Of a stretch of 64,000 nucleotides of DNA, positions 1-12,064 are shown piece by piece. The stretch comes from Gracilariopsis chorda. Taxonomy: Eukaryota; Rhodophyta; Florideophyceae; Gracilariales; Gracilariaceae. A program made the translations under genes and the position numbers. Where the stretch lies: NCBI GenBank assembly GCA_003194525.1, contig NBIV01000002.1:124001-188000 (forward strand). The letters are read 5' to 3'. Within the stretch, counting starts at the first letter, position 1. Each line of letters opens with the position of its first letter. The notes beneath the pieces were generated by a model. It saw nothing but the letters and a program-made list of their open reading frames with translations. It searched no databases and was not told the origin of the DNA.

Positions 1-778
1 CCGGGCTTCCCGGCTTCCTACTGGCTGGCGGTTGCCTTCAAGTTCTTTTTCGGCTGTCCCTATTCGGTTGGTGATTCCACGAGGGTTCGCATCATTTCCC
101 GCTCCATATTTTGCCAGTGGGAGCTCTTCCTTCTCCGGATGTACTGTATCCGGCTTCTTGGGGCTATCCCCTCGTTTTGCGGCATTCCCTAACGTCGGGT
201 CAGCCGAAACAACATTCGTAGGTGGTCCTGCAACTGGCTTGACATCCCTGTCATCCTGCACAATTACTTCTGCGAAGATGTCGCGACGGTTCCGTGCTTC
301 GTCACTTTGGGAGGAGTCGACGCGCGACAGTGCATCTGGTGTGGCCTTCCCGCCTTCATTTCTTTCGGCAATTGTGTGCTGCTTACCAACCTTGGGCTCA
401 CCCGTTCGGACTTCATAATGACCGTTTGGTCGAGTGCTTTTGGGCGGCTTAGGCACAATCCCAGCAAGATTCCGTGAGGAGGAAGCAGTGTGCTGCACCG
501 TAGCGGCACTGATTGCCCCCTGAAAGCCATTGATTTTGGTTGGGCCAATGGGTTGCTTGCTTCTGAGCGCCGGGCTATAGGCCCATCTGCCGAGGCTTGT
601 GAGCCATCTTTTGTTCCTCTTGCGCCGTGTGGCAGATATTTTGGGGCCAAATTCCCCCTTTTGGCACGTGAGCGAGTTGCGGCGCGACCAGCGGCTGTGG
701 TAGCTCCTGTAGCTCGATGCGGTCACTTGAACCCTCCTCTCGCTGTGCGGTGGTTTCGGGTCTTGGTGCGCGCACCAC

Positions 779-2480
779 TCAGTCGCGTGAAACGCGTTTT
801 ACCTCGTTTTCTTTCTTGACCACTACAGTGTATTCGTTGAACTCGACAACGTTATACGGTCCTGTGGCGATCGACGCAAGTTTATGCCGACGCTTACGCT
901 CTTTCTTGGCCTTGGAGTTCTCTCCATCTTTGCGGTCGATCCTTACGAAGACGTGTCCTCCAACTTGAAGATCCGGTACGGCCGGTCGTAGGTTCGCATC
1001 AGAAATTGCCTTTATACCTGGCTTGGGCCTTTCCCATTCCTTCTCCAGCTTGAACTGCGCGTGCGCGTAACTCACTCCTCCATCGTCGGTGGTACTGAGT
1101 AGGCGTCTCCTCTTGGTACCTATCCTGCGAGTCAATCTCGATCGGCCATGCCGGCGGGGGGCGTGATATTACCAGCTTAGACGGCACGAATTTCGTTGTC
1201 AAATGTACTTGCGTATTATAAGCACTACACAGTTTATCTGTGTACAGGTCCCAGTCTTTCGGATGGTCCGCTACGTAGGGCTGTAGCACGGCCAGGATTA
1301 TGCGGTTGTAACGCTCCACTTAGCCATTGCATTGAGGATGGTAGGTCGTGGTAAACACGTTCTTGACGCCCATTATCCTGCATACATCTTGAAAGAAGCG
1401 TGCAACGATTTGCTTGCCATTGTCTGAGAGCAGAACCTCCGGTTGTCCGTAGCAATATACCCAATGGGGGATATGCGCTCGTGCTATCACGGCTGCCGTA
1501 ATCTATTTCAGCTGAACAGTTCTGACCAGCTTAGAGAAGCGATCGTTAATTACCAATAGGTTTCTGTTTCCTCGCTTAGAGCGAATTAACTCGCTAGAAT
1601 GTCGATGCTGAACTACTGTAGGGGCGCTTTCGCCCGGAAGAGCTTAAGTGGCTTCTTCTCTCTACACAAGTTTACTCTGTTCTTCTCGTATGTGGCGGAC
1701 AACCTAGCTGTCGCGTGACAATCAATTGCCAACGTTGGCCAATAGAAGTCCTTTCTGACACTCAGGTAAAGTTTCGTTCCTCCTGGATGACCAAATAACT
1801 GAGAACGATGGGCCAGATGCAGTACCCTGCTCTTGAGCGAGTGAGGTATCACATTCTGATTATGCCTTTCGACAGTTCGAATAAGAATACTATGATCGTC
1901 AAGACGAAATGATAACTCCTCCCCCCCATTAAAACGGGAGCAGATGCTCGCACAAAAGGAATCTACGAACTGTTAACACAAGAGCTCCTGGAGGGAGACT
2001 CGTTCCCGCTGTTGATAAGCAGGCGTTTCCGTCATCTGGGCGATAAGAAGGTCGAAGTAGTATTCGTCCTCGTCGAATTCCTCCGGCATGTCTGGTTCCA
2101 CTTCCACTTCTGTGGAATCGTTTGCTAGTAAGCATGAGATTTCGTCATCGACCGGTAACTGGGTTTCGCCTAAAGTTTCCAATCTTGATAACCCGTCAGC
2201 ATGCACGCTTGAAGTTCTCTTCTTGTAAGTGACGGTGAAGTCAAACTTGGAGAGACGCAAGCGCCACCTCATGAGACGTCCGGAAGGGTCGGATATGGAC
2301 ATGAGCCAGCGTACGCATGTATGATCCGTATTGACCGTGAAATTAACACCCTGTAGGTACGGCCGAGGGGTTGTAAGAGCCCATATTACAGCAAGGCACT
2401 CTTTTTCTGATACCGAGTAATTTTCTTCTGCCTGATGCAGTGATCGAGACCAGTATCCGATGGGATATCCTTTGCCGTCC
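779..2480 (-). pseudogene. Gypsy-1 pol remnant (RNase H and integrase)
   Basis: This is the pol part of a broken Gypsy LTR element read on the minus strand. The RNase H end is recognised near 1,973-2,480 by the Ser-Asp-Pro-Ser-Gly-Arg-Leu-Met-Arg-Trp stretch and the following Asp-Gly-Leu-Ser-Arg-Leu motif. An H2C2 integrase zinc-binding region lies near 1,613-1,852 (Gly-His-Pro-Gly-Gly then Lys-Asp-Phe-Tyr-Trp-Pro). The integrase C-terminal region lies at 779-1,319. These segments resemble the matching parts of the young Gypsy-4 at 54,955-57,159, so the two belong to related families. The element is clearly old and carries many breaks; no reverse transcriptase segment is seen. The stretch from 1 to 779 reads as the Ser/Pro-rich tail that follows integrase in Gypsy-4. 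The element runs off the left edge of the window. Confidence 0.8.
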
Positions 2481-2539
2481 TCATGAGTTTGAAAAGGGGC
2501 ACACCCTACTTAAAAATCCCCTAGAACCCATAGAGCAGA

Positions 2540-3451
2540 TTAGTACAGGGCAGACGCTTCAATCTTCGATAGTCGGCCCTTTCTTGCGGCGTAGTAAGGA
2601 GCTACTGCTCTCCCTCTTTGAACGTCGATATTCTTCTTTACTAAAGCTGTCACCCTCGGATGAATCTTCTTTCTCAGAGCTCTCTGAGTCGGATTCATCA
2701 TCATGAGAATCATCCGAATCCTCATCTTGGTCGGGTGATTCGTCCCTTGCGGATCTCCGCTTCTTCTTGGAGCGCCACGATGACTTCTTCTTCCGTCCGG
2801 AACGACAGTCCTCGTCCTTTGACGACAGTAGGGCTGTCTGAAACTTTTCGCCTTAATCTGATCCACTTCTATTGGTGTGTTCACCACGTGTTCCAGACGC
2901 TGGAGGCGGGGGTTGACGCGTGAGAGGACCTCCTCAACAGTGACCGGTAATGCTGGTGGGGCTCCGGGTAAATCTCCTCTTGCCTTCATTATGCGATTAA
3001 CGTCTTCTCGGATAATCCGAACTGTTTCAGGCAGCTGATTATTGTTCAGTAGGTTCTGCATGACGAGATGCGCCTCACGTAACGGCTTCACTGACGAAGT
3101 CAACCTGTTGACCCGACGTTTCATTTCATCAAGACAGAACTTCTGCGTCGCAGATTCCGCGCGGAGTTGCTGCAGTTCAGCTCGTAAGGTGCTGTCGTCA
3201 CCAGCGTGAGACCCAGGTAGGGTAGCAGCTTCTCTAGCAGCTGGAGTCGGTACATACGAAGAGGGTCCAGCTCTTCCGGTTGAACGTGACTTTCTTGCCT
3301 GCTGGTACAAACGATTGCCCGCCTCAGTTGACGTGGCTAAATGGGGTCCTGCGGCCTCCGTCTTACTGGCGCTGGAGCAGCTTCTCGTCTGCATCCTGGC
3401 CGAACTCCCTCTGGTGTTCCAGAGTAGCAATGAAATAGTTCCAAACAACAC
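2540..3451 (-). pseudogene. Gypsy-1 gag-like frame
   Basis: An open stretch of about 300 codons on the minus strand lies upstream of the Gypsy-1 pol remnant, where gag is expected. The likely start is the Met-Gln-Thr-Arg-Ser near 3,394. It has a Ser/Ala-rich basic N-terminus and a central Leu/Arg-rich heptad region (Leu-Arg-Ala-Glu-Leu-Gln-Gln-Leu-Arg) that could form a coiled coil. This matches the plan of the Gypsy-4 gag, where a coiled coil follows a basic Ser/Pro-rich head. No zinc knuckle is seen in this stretch. The protein would be the structural Gag of the element, here a fossil. The assignment rests on position and composition more than on a diagnostic motif. Confidence 0.6.
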
Positions 3452-3769
3452 TTATCTATCGAGTGCAATACAGTCCAACAAAACCGATAACCGTAACAAC
3501 TTCTGATCACAGAACAACAAATACGAACTTCTTTTGGAGCAACGCTTTCCCGTCGGTTGGGAGTTGTTCCTATTCATAGGAGTATCCACTGGTGGATTGG
3601 TTCGAAACCTCATTTATGAGTTGATCCCTCGCGGGATAGCGATGAGGTGGCACTTGAGGGACCTGGACAGGTATTACTAGTGGCATTCTGGTGACAGATG
3701 GTACGCTGTACGCGTGTGGTAATTTCGGTTCCAATTTTGGATATTTAATTTTATGGTTATCGCCACTTG

Positions 3770-5290
3770 TGGCCCAGAAAGTGGGAACTCCACGTGTATG
3801 GACCTCAAGAGTTGTGCACAAAATTAGTTAATTTATTTATTTTATTGTGGTGCAAACCGACTTAGGTAATCACGGCTTCGCCGTCAGCACCACCAGTAAA
3901 TGGTAACCTTGGTTCTCTTTCGAGATATACTCTTTGCAGAGTAGGGCTCTGGTAAGAAAGGCCCTCGTAGGGATTACGACTCCTCGCGGAGAGTATCCAC
4001 GAGTGGATTCCGTCTACTATCCCCTTGGGAACATTCAGGCGTCACTACTACTACAGTATCACCGTGTCCGGTATTGGTTATTTGTTCCACTGTCAGTCTT
4101 GGGTTCCGCCCCAGTATTGGGTTCTTCACCGTGGTGTTTACCTCATTCCCGTTTGGGATTCGTTCTTTATCTGGTTCGCTCCGTCGCCGGGTCTGTTGCC
4201 GCGTGTTGCACGCTCCGTCGCCGGTTCTCTTGGTTTTTCCCTTTTTCCTTTTGCTTTCCTTCACAGGATATCGTGTCATTATACACTCACGTGTGTACCA
4301 TCCGTTCCTAGAGTTTACCCTTTTTCTGGGCCATTCCAGACCCTCTACAGGTATAGCCAGAACCAAGTTGTTCTTACAAGCCAGCCTTTACGTGGCGCAG
4401 AGGGCTCTCTCAACTGAGACACCATCCCATAGGGAGCGAGGTCTCGAACATCTTGACGGTACTTCCCGCTTCAGGGTTTTGCTCTACACTTCTGGTAACC
4501 AAAAAGAACTGAACGAACAGTAAGCCCCGGGCTGGAGAGTCCACTGATTACACCAGCTCCATAGCGATCGTTCCAAACTGCAGCTCACTGACTCCAACAG
4601 TGCCAAATGAGCTCCAATCTCGAACCATGACGTGCCTTCACGAAACGACACATGATTTCGGACACGATTGTTAACTGCGTTCAAAGTCGAGAGACCAGTT
4701 TATGTGGTATTCCACCGGTGACTGTGAGGCTTCGGTAGAAGAGGTGGATATGCACGAAGTGACCACGTGAGCGGGTGCCACCTGGCAGGTGACTGACTAG
4801 TAACACAGGCTCGGTTGCCAAACGGTGACGTCTCGTGAGTTCACGAACGGGCGAATAGTCGGAGGGTCCGGGATCCCGGTGTCGAGTGCACCACAGGGTT
4901 ACCTGACAAAACAACACACAATGCCAGAAAAAGGGGTGAAAAAGGAGGGTCAAGGGTGACAGGAATATGAGGAGATCCTCGGAACGAGAGCTGTAGCTCA
5001 GATACCGTTAGGCACTGATGCCACAGACGTTCCAATGTTGTCAGCGACTTAGGATTCCTCGAGTGTACCACTTGGGTAATAATTTGGTGGTCGTTGGCCT
5101 CCGCCTCCCTCACCAGGGCCTCAGCCCTTTACTAGGCCCACGGAGGCAGCACGGTGGCGTCACTGTCAGACCTACACGTGTGGCTAACCACTATTTGGCA
5201 CTAAGATAAAATATCAAATAAACTATTTGGCAATAGATTCCAGAGTGGTACAGGTGTACAACTGCACTAGTGTGCCACCAATGAAGTGGT
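3770..5290. repeat. LTR-like sequence in two opposite orientations
   Basis: No gene is supported here. From about 3,770 to 4,490 the plus strand resembles the plan of the Gypsy-4 LTR: a TTTATTTATTT tract, a small stem-loop (CGGC-TTCG-CCG type), a long pyrimidine-rich tract, and an end at ...CTCTACA followed by CTTCTGGTAACC, which would suit a primer-binding site. From about 5,290 down to 4,530 the minus strand shows a similar plan (AT-rich start, pyrimidine tract with CTCCTTTTTCACCCCTTTTT). The second one has the right strand to be the 5' LTR of Gypsy-1. No target duplication was found for either, so exact ends are unknown. Confidence 0.35.
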
Positions 5291-6339
5291 TCTCCCCATA
5301 ACTGTCGGTCCGGGGCGTTAACCTCAACATCCATTGATGAGTTACATCCTCCGACTTAGGTGATATTCGGCTCTCTGTACCAAATTCATCTTGAATGCTA
5401 CAGAAAGCACGTAAGCGAGCGACCGTGGGTCTCAATGGAAAATCTTTCTGCTATCGGAGAGTCGAAATGGTGGTGAGAGAGCATTTGAGTCGACCAGGAG
5501 TGTGCTATCAGGGGGTGGGCGATGGCCATTCATTGATATAATGTAGGCAAGCGTTTTAGACATGTGGATTTCCCGATCAGCTGTGTACGCAGCAGGCAGA
5601 ATTTCTGCGCCAGCCGATGAGCATGAAAAACGGTTTTGTTTTGAGCTATGCCAATCGATGTGGTGGTAAACGATGCGATTCTTCGATTCGAATATTAAAC
5701 CAGTAAGCGAACCGGTTTGTCCATACGAAGATGTTCCAGAGGCTGCATCACTCGAGCTGAGTACTTTAAGTAGCTCAGGTCGGTTTGAAAGTGGTTCTTG
5801 CCGAGATTTGAAGTACAGGTGAGGTTTCGGGGATCGAATGCGTGTCAGGGCAGCGTTAAGCTGGCAAATGTTTATAAATTTGAGCTTAGATACATATTGG
5901 TACATCTTTCTAGAAAGAAGAGAAGCTTGCCGGAGTATGCTATGTCCCAAAAACGTTGGTTTGCCAGTAAGTCCCTAATATCCCTTATTTCCTATAGGTG
6001 CTCGGTTCGTCATTTTGGTTCTTGCGTAAATGTTTTAGGTCAATACGGTTAATCGGAATCACTAATTCGTCCATATTGGTGGAGACGGAAATTCCCAGTG
6101 TTGTCGAATAAAAAGACGGTTGAACACGATATCTGACTCAGATATGAAACTTCCATCATCAAACTTCGCAGATATGGACTACTGGAATTGTTGGAGAGCT
6201 TCAGGCTTTCCAGCAAAGATCATGTCATCTAAAACGTTGGCAAGAATAGGCGTGAGCTTACTTCCCTTGCACAGAAGAAAGAACTCAAGAATATTAGGAA
6301 GATCGACGAATCCTTGCTCTAAGAGCCAGTTTTAGACAC

Positions 6340-6870
6340 AAATTTGCCAAGGCCGACCTGACTCTACCAGGCTGTAGGCTGTGTAGTAGAATACTAGTCC
6401 AAAGGCCAGGTGGGGAAGTAGTACCGAGTAGGGGTAGTGCCAGCAGAGCACCAGCCACTAGGGCGACAGTATACTGGGGTCTAGTTATGTCGTGGGCACC
6501 TTCTGACGTGCAAGGGCAATGGGCGGGGGTTATCTGAGGTCCCTACAGGTCGGGCGCACTCGTAACCATGTCTTGGAAGCCTGTGTCCGCTGGAAGCTTG
6601 GGGGTGACTAGAGAACGGAGGTGGTGCTTGCCTTTACTTGTCAGTGGCTGGCTGCACTCGAGCCAACTAATATAGTCAGCGAGACGCTCTAGACTACCGG
6701 TAACTACTACTAAAAAATTTAAACAAAATACTACATTATTCTGAATTGCACTGTACTGCAGTGCCAGGGTTACTGGAGGTCACACTTCAGATCACAACTA
6801 TCTCTGACCCACGTGGCTAATATAGACTCGTGCCAGTAGTGCTCTGGTCTTTCGTCCATCACTTCGGCAC
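6340..6870. repeat. Unassigned ~0.5-kb insert within Copia-1
   Basis: Reverse transcriptase homology stops near 6,870 and resumes near 6,340. Between them is sequence with no coding potential and a different texture, rich in short GTAGTA and TACTAG-like runs. It is probably a small non-autonomous element or a solo terminal repeat inserted into the older Copia copy. I found no clear terminal inverted repeat or target duplication, so its class and exact ends are open. Confidence 0.35.
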
Positions 6871-7764
6871 TCCAGCCTGCCAGACATCTGACCTTAGGGC
6901 TATCGTACTATAGGCTGGGGCTATTAGTTTCCATACCTCATCGACAAACTTCGTCCATCCTCGCAGAGGTTTCATGTAAATGTCCCTATTGAGTTTTCCA
7001 GTTTGAGGATATGCGGATTTCACATCAAGGGCAGCAAGTTTGAATTTAAACAGATTCGCGAGGGATAGAAGCAATCTAAGAGTAGGAAACTTGGCCATTG
7101 AAGAATCAGAGCGCAATTCGTGCTTCTGCTTGTCTTTGTTGCCATGAGGAACAAGAAGGCATTTCAGTTGCAAGTGGTTGCTTTCCCCATCATGTGTGAT
7201 TACGAAGAAGTGGTGTGATGAAATATAGTTGGCACTACGAGTTACAGAGCGTATGGAAACGGGTACAAAGGCCTTCCGTTCGGCATATGACTTCGTTTCT
7301 TTTTCAATAGCCTCATCTAGTAACCAAAGTGGGGCACATTGAAGCTTATGCTCCCACAAAGATTCCTTACCGAGACGTTGATAAAGGTTTCGGATTATTG
7401 TTTGCTTTGCCGGAGCCAAGGTCGCGGATTTAGGCACGGTGCTTCTGACCGAGGCGTATTCACCGATATCATTTGATTTGTGGTTGATTGGTGTGACCAA
7501 TACGCTTTGAGCAAGATAAACAACAAAAGAGGAGTGATCATTCCAATCGGCAAAGTCGGATTGGTTAAGGTCGGTATTGAATGGAAACAGACTTGATAGG
7601 TCATCTGACACTGTCAATAATTCGTTTTGTGTTGTCTTTTCCACAGGTGTTGACATTGGACTTTCTGAGGTTTGTTTTTTCGCTTCGTAAAGGACCAGTT
7701 CATTCAATCCAAGTTCTATTTCTTCCACCTCGCGAAGTAGGTTCAATTTGGGTTGGAGGCGCAA
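6859..7764 (-). pseudogene. Copia-1 reverse transcriptase N-terminal part
   Basis: This is the longest surviving open stretch of Copia-1, about 300 codons. The first half is a polar linker between integrase and polymerase. The second half starts the Copia reverse transcriptase: Leu-Leu-Asp-Glu-Ala-Ile-Glu-Lys-Glu, then the Leu-Asp-Val-Lys-Ser-Ala-Tyr block that carries the first polymerase aspartate, then Val-Trp-Lys-Leu-Ile-Ala-Pro-Ala-Tyr. In the superfamily this domain copies element RNA into DNA inside the virus-like particle. The remaining polymerase and RNase H lie further along the minus strand beyond the foreign insert. It is a fossil. Confidence 0.75.
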
Positions 7765-9923
7765 ATCTTCGTAGGGTATCGTATGACTGTATCCTTTGAG
7801 TTTCTTTGTCTCGAGTACGATAACATAGTATTTATCTACTTCCTTGACAAATCCAGAATACCATTGTCTTCGTTAAGTTCTCTTTTTGAAGAAGTACACA
7901 GGGGTGTTAGGCTTAAGGAGAGTTTGGTCCAGGAAGTTCACATACATCGTACGAATGAAACGGTGAAGAGCATGGATTCCCGTTTTCTCGTAATATGCAG
8001 AGACCAGCTGCTTGCGGACGGGGGTCTGATCGAGTCCTGACTATGGGGGACGATATCAACGCACAAATCCAAAACTTGAGATAAATCTCGAGCCTATGAG
8101 ATTGTTATTGAGAAAGACAGCTCCAGCGACTATCTCTTGATCAGGGAACTGGAATACCGTTAGCAGAAACGAAGCCTCTTTCCTTAATGAGAGTTTGAGC
8201 AATATAGCGAATAGGTTCATGAGATGATTCTACAATGCATAGCTTGTTGTGGCGTCGTGCAGGCCGAGGTTTGTATTGGATGTTGTGTGAGGCACACATG
8301 GTCAAGGACTCGTCCTTGGAGAACTCGGGTTTGCTGATGGTTCAACGGGTGGTCTGTTGATACTAAGCCAGTGGTTATTGAAGCACCTCGACGCTTCCTT
8401 AATTGTGCGAGAGAGGCACAGGGCCGCTGCAGAAACGCCCGTTGCGGCTTCCTTCATGTGAATACTTGGCAGGTTTCCAAGCTTCGCGATGAACCTGAAC
8501 TCCAACTGCACATGTTCGTTGAATTCTTTCAACGACCGAGAAAAAGAAACCTTGCGAGATGCAAGTGGCCCCCTTGTTGAGTCACAGGTCTTGTACGACG
8601 AGTACGCTTCATCTAGCAGTGATTCTAAGGTTCTGGCTAGTACTGCTGCAGATTCTCTTCTTATCGCTAGGATTCAAGTGTGTGTAGAGGTGGAAACGCT
8701 TCGCAAATCGTTCCTGAATTTCGATGACTGTCTTGGCAGAACGCTCTGTCCTTCGTTGAGCCAACATTGACCTTAAGGAAGTTTTGTGAGAAGTAACGAG
8801 CAAGATATGCATTTGTTTATTCAAGTAACTTCCAGTGTGGTAAGTTGGTAGAATAACTGAGACAGAGTTCTAAACAGTCCCTGTTGGGGCTTTGATCTGG
8901 TTTTATTCACCAAGAATGTCGCATTGTTAAAGAAAGCCAATTCCAATGACCAAAGGGCAGATTTTTTCAACGACGTGGAACCAGACTGAAAACGAACTTA
9001 TCTCAACGCTGCGGTGGAAAGTCCACTTGGCGAAAGTTGGTTTGGCATGTACGCAATCCTTGCCAGAAGTATGGAGGAGAGGCGAGATCTTCTACAACAA
9101 TTTATACCCCCATTGACAGGCAAAGCTGGGCGATAGAGTCAAGTAAACCCACACTTTTTGGGCAACCAAGGTAGATAATGGGGTTTTGATCGTTTTAAAA
9201 AGTTATGATGTCCGAAATGGCTCCTACCCCCGAAGTTAAAGACGACTGCGTTCAGAGGGGTTGGAGCCCTGACAAAGAGACTTTTAGTTGGTTTCATGTG
9301 GCCTTGGACGAGCATCTTTTTCCTTTTGAAGTCGTTTGGTATGAAAACTCGGTTCCTTGCATTGCAGATCACCTCTGATGTGGTTCTATATCCCAAATTC
9401 CTAGCAGTACGTATCTTTGGTGTTCGCTCTGCGCTTCATGTTATAACCTTGTTTACCTTTCGACAAGCGATTACTAGAACTCAGTTCGGATGGTCTGCGA
9501 GAAGATGCAGGACCACAGGTATGGAAATGCTTTTGTGAGGCAGCAAGACTCCTTCGGATATGGTTTTCAACCAAATTGTTGAAGGGCTGAGTGTGAATGT
9601 TCTTGATGTCATTTTTTTGTACTGTTTTTCTATCTTTTTCAAAGTCAAGCGAGGATTCTTATCACCGTGACTGCTCCATCGGGATTTGAACAACTTCGAG
9701 GAGTTGTGGAGAACATGTCGTCCTTATTATAAGTTTTGTTGCTTCTGGTTCTAAGGTGATCAATGTGCGCACTGTTTGAGTAGAAGAGTTGACTAACTCC
9801 TTGTACCATGTCAGTAGCTTTGCGAAGAACTTTATTACCGTTGTAGGTTGGCTATGGGACGATTTACTAATTTTGCACATGATCGGAGTGCTTATCAATT
9901 ATTTGAAGCAGAGCCCGATGCGT

Positions 9924-10367
9924 TTAACAGTTAATCGATATTCCAAGATCAATTTCCACCTGCTTGCGACACTCAGCTAAAGCAACCCTTTTAGGTGTGA
10001 CATTCGTCAATGCCTCTTCGCTCAGTATGTCATGATTGAGAAGTGTAATGGCCAATACTTCGATAGCCTGACACAAAGTTGAGACGCGCACGTGCATCAA
10101 ATGATCAGTGTCGAGGCTTCGGAGACGAGCAACGAAAGCCTTCAAATCTTCATTACGGTGACGCTTGCACTGCATAACCTAAGTTAAAGAGATGATGAGG
10201 AGATTGATTACTGCAATAAGAAGGCCAATAGCAATTAGCTGAACAATTTTATTAAGAGCCTGAAGTTGATCATACTGTTTGTAATCGAGGAACTTTTTTT
10301 TTTGTTCTTCATCTACAACTCGTTTCCGCTTTCGGGACACACCGCTGTCGTAGAATTGGGCGAACAT
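9924..10367 (-). pseudogene. Copia-1 gag-like remnant
   Basis: Two adjoining open stretches on the minus strand at the 5' side of Copia-1 look like a Gag head. The upstream part has a basic Lys-Arg-Lys-Arg cluster, a Gln/Leu-rich helix and a hydrophobic helix. The downstream part has Arg-Asn-Glu-Asp-Leu-Lys-Ala-Phe-Val-Ala-Arg-Leu-Arg and a long helical region. The composition and position fit Gag of Copia elements, which forms the particle and packages RNA. There is no zinc knuckle in what survives. The identification is by position. Confidence 0.45.
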
Positions 10368-10379
10368 CTGTGGCGTACA

Positions 10380-10857
10380 CAGTTCTGTACATTTTTATTC
10401 TCCAAGGATTGCAGCTGCCTGAATGGTTTCCCTTATAGGCAGGCTGTTACTAAACCACAATAGACCAGCCATATCATCAACTCAATGGTTTTGTGCTTGT
10501 TGCGGATGGCTGAAGTATTTAAGTATCAAATGTTCAGGTTCTTCTTCTTTCACCTACTTCAAGAACACAGCAAAACAAGTCCTTCTTCAGATGAACCAAT
10601 TAATATCAGCCAAAGACAGCGGCCACCATGGCACCAACATCGCCATTTTTTACATTAAAGGTCTGCTCTGATATCAAGTTTCCCTACCACACTGCGACCT
10701 CCAAAGCTTCAACAATCATACACCCTTTTCTACTCATATATTGCCAAACGCCATTGCACATTCTGCTTGCAATATACTGCTGGATACTAAAGCCGGAGGC
10801 AGGTTCTTGGACCTAGACCGTTGTTACTAACGTGGAACGAAGTTAGTACGCAGAGGC
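10380..10857. other. Non-coding stretch between Copia-1 and pogo-like gene
   Basis: No gene is supported. The stretch should contain the 5' end of Copia-1 (minus strand) and the left end of the pogo-like transposon (plus strand). A small inverted repeat, ACTAAC...GTTAGT, lies near 10,828-10,848. I could not find a terminal inverted repeat that pairs with sequence right of 18,900. Confidence 0.3.
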
Positions 10858-11251
10858 TTGTCGCTTTGTCAATTCTGCATTCTTGTCTGCGCCGCACCCA
10901 GTAGATTACGATACCGCTATACGAACAACGGAAAGACAAAACCTGCGAACATCTTTGGTAGATCCATGACCATGGACGAAGAAGAACGCATTTGTGACGT
11001 TCTCACGAGATCCTCACGGCTTGGGAGACCATTAAACCAAATTTATTTGAAAGATGCAATGAAGATGATGGGCGATTCCTTCGCCTGATATCTAAAACCT
11101 CTTATTTGCTTCAGAGATGGTAGACCATGAGACAAGTTTTGCCGCGCATTATAACTTTGCACTGCAGACAGGATAACGTACTGTACCGTCCAGCATCAAG
11201 ATTCTGTTCGGTTTTGAGCCATCAATGCATTGTGTCTCACTGCACACTTTA
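10858..11251 (+). pseudogene. pogo/CENP-B-like transposase, N-terminal part
   Basis: This is the DNA-binding half of a pogo-type (Tc1/mariner superfamily) transposase. The frame opens at the ATG at 10,858. It shows the CENP-B-like helix-turn-helix pattern: Phe-Gly-Arg-Ser-Met-Thr-Met-Asp-Glu-Glu-Glu, then Gly-Arg-Pro-Leu-Asn-Gln-Ile-Tyr-Leu-Lys-Asp-Ala. It is followed near 11,110 by Phe-Arg-Asp-Gly-Arg-Pro, the hallmark of the second helix-turn-helix. In-frame stops occur after the first 76 codons, so the gene is dead. Its continuation was separated by insertion of Copia-2 at the CTTTA target, and the second half resumes at 17,838. Such transposases bind terminal inverted repeats and cut at TA sites. 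Confidence 0.6.
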
Positions 11252-11628
11252 TGAGAGGATAAATCTCCTTTTAACATCCTTGTCGGATGGTGTGGAAGAG
11301 GGAGATGTAGTGGACCATCCTACCATCCTTAAGGATGGTGAAAAAGCGTCCTGCCTCCTCACCACCCCGAGGATAGTGCGATGGCTGCTTACAATGCCAC
11401 TTTTTGTGCGAGCATGGTAGGACTCTCATTACTAAGAAAGACGACTAGCGTCTTTCGCTCTGATTATAAAAGGAGGGGACAGAGCTCGGCCTTCGCTTCT
11501 CGTTTGTTCCCCAAACCCGTTATATCATCATCAACTTTACTTCCCTAAGCAAAGGAACCTTTCTTTTTGGGCCGTACCTAGCTACCACTACAGGCCGCCC
11601 CTTTTTCTTAACGTAATACTTCACGACA
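11252..11628 (+). repeat. Copia-2 5' LTR
   Basis: The 377-bp repeat starts TGAGAGGATAAAT and ends in TTCACGACA. It contains a TATAAAAGG box near 11,466, preceded by weakly kept versions of the three hairpins seen in the Copia-4 LTR. It is bounded on the left by the target duplication CTTTA. Its partner is at 17,456-17,832. Confidence 0.9.
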
Positions 11629-11673
11629 TTCCGGAATTATCCGTGGATAATTGTCGATTTCTACCGTTTACAA

Positions 11674-11793
11674 GTAAGTCATTCGACATCTAAAGAATTG
11701 AAAACTTCTGATGGTACTGATTACGCGTTGTTAACGAATACGTATAAGACATAATTACTAACGACACATTTTCTCTAATTTATATTCTTTTAG
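11674..11793 (+). other. Candidate leader intron of Copia-2
   Basis: A GTAAGT donor at 11,674 and a pyrimidine-rich TATTCTTTTAG acceptor ending at 11,793 bound exactly 120 bp. The same sites at the same spacing occur in Copia-4 (40,835-40,954). Conservation in both copies, despite wide divergence elsewhere, suggests a functional leader intron in this family. No transcript evidence is available here. Confidence 0.5.
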
Positions 11794-12064
11794 TGTCCAA
11801 TCAGCATGTAACGACAGAGGCTCGTAAACAGCCAGGCACTGTCTTTATTCATCATTCAATCTATCTTACGGTAACCGTAGAGATCTCAGCCTCCATGCAT
11901 CGTCACCACCTTGCTGTACTACCAGTGCCACCAACCAATTAGCAACGACCGAACATATTGCACCATCTAACCCCTTCAGAAGTGGATAGTGAATCAGAAC
12001 CAGGCCACCACTCAACTACATCCAGCCACCAAGTGTCGTTGACCTTGAATCCGAAGAAATACCA

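Larger units (their letters stand above)
5432..10367 (-). mobile_element. Copia-1, broken Copia-type LTR element
   Basis: A decayed Copia element reads on the minus strand in the order expected for the superfamily. Gag-like sequence lies at 9,924-10,367. Weak integrase-like sequence lies about 8,300-9,400. Reverse transcriptase lies about 6,120-7,400, and RNase H at 5,432-5,800. The reverse transcriptase is recognised by Leu-Asp-Val-Lys-Ser-Ala-Tyr-Pro-Gln and Ala-Pro-Ala-Tyr, and further on by an Asp-Asp-Met-Ile-Phe-Ala-Gly box. RNase H is recognised by Ser-Asp-Ala-Ala-Ser and Ser-Ser-Ala-Gly-Ala-Glu-Ile. It has many breaks and looks old. A foreign segment of about 0.5 kb interrupts the reverse transcriptase region. 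LTRs could not be placed with confidence on either side. Confidence 0.75.

Noticed and set aside
32-819. Plus-strand frames of about 110-130 codons at the left edge
   Set aside because: They are antisense to the Ser/Pro-rich tail of Gypsy-1 and show only low-complexity composition.
3590-3615. GGTTCGAAACC resembling a tRNA T-arm
   Set aside because: No matching acceptor, D-arm or anticodon stem can be built around it.
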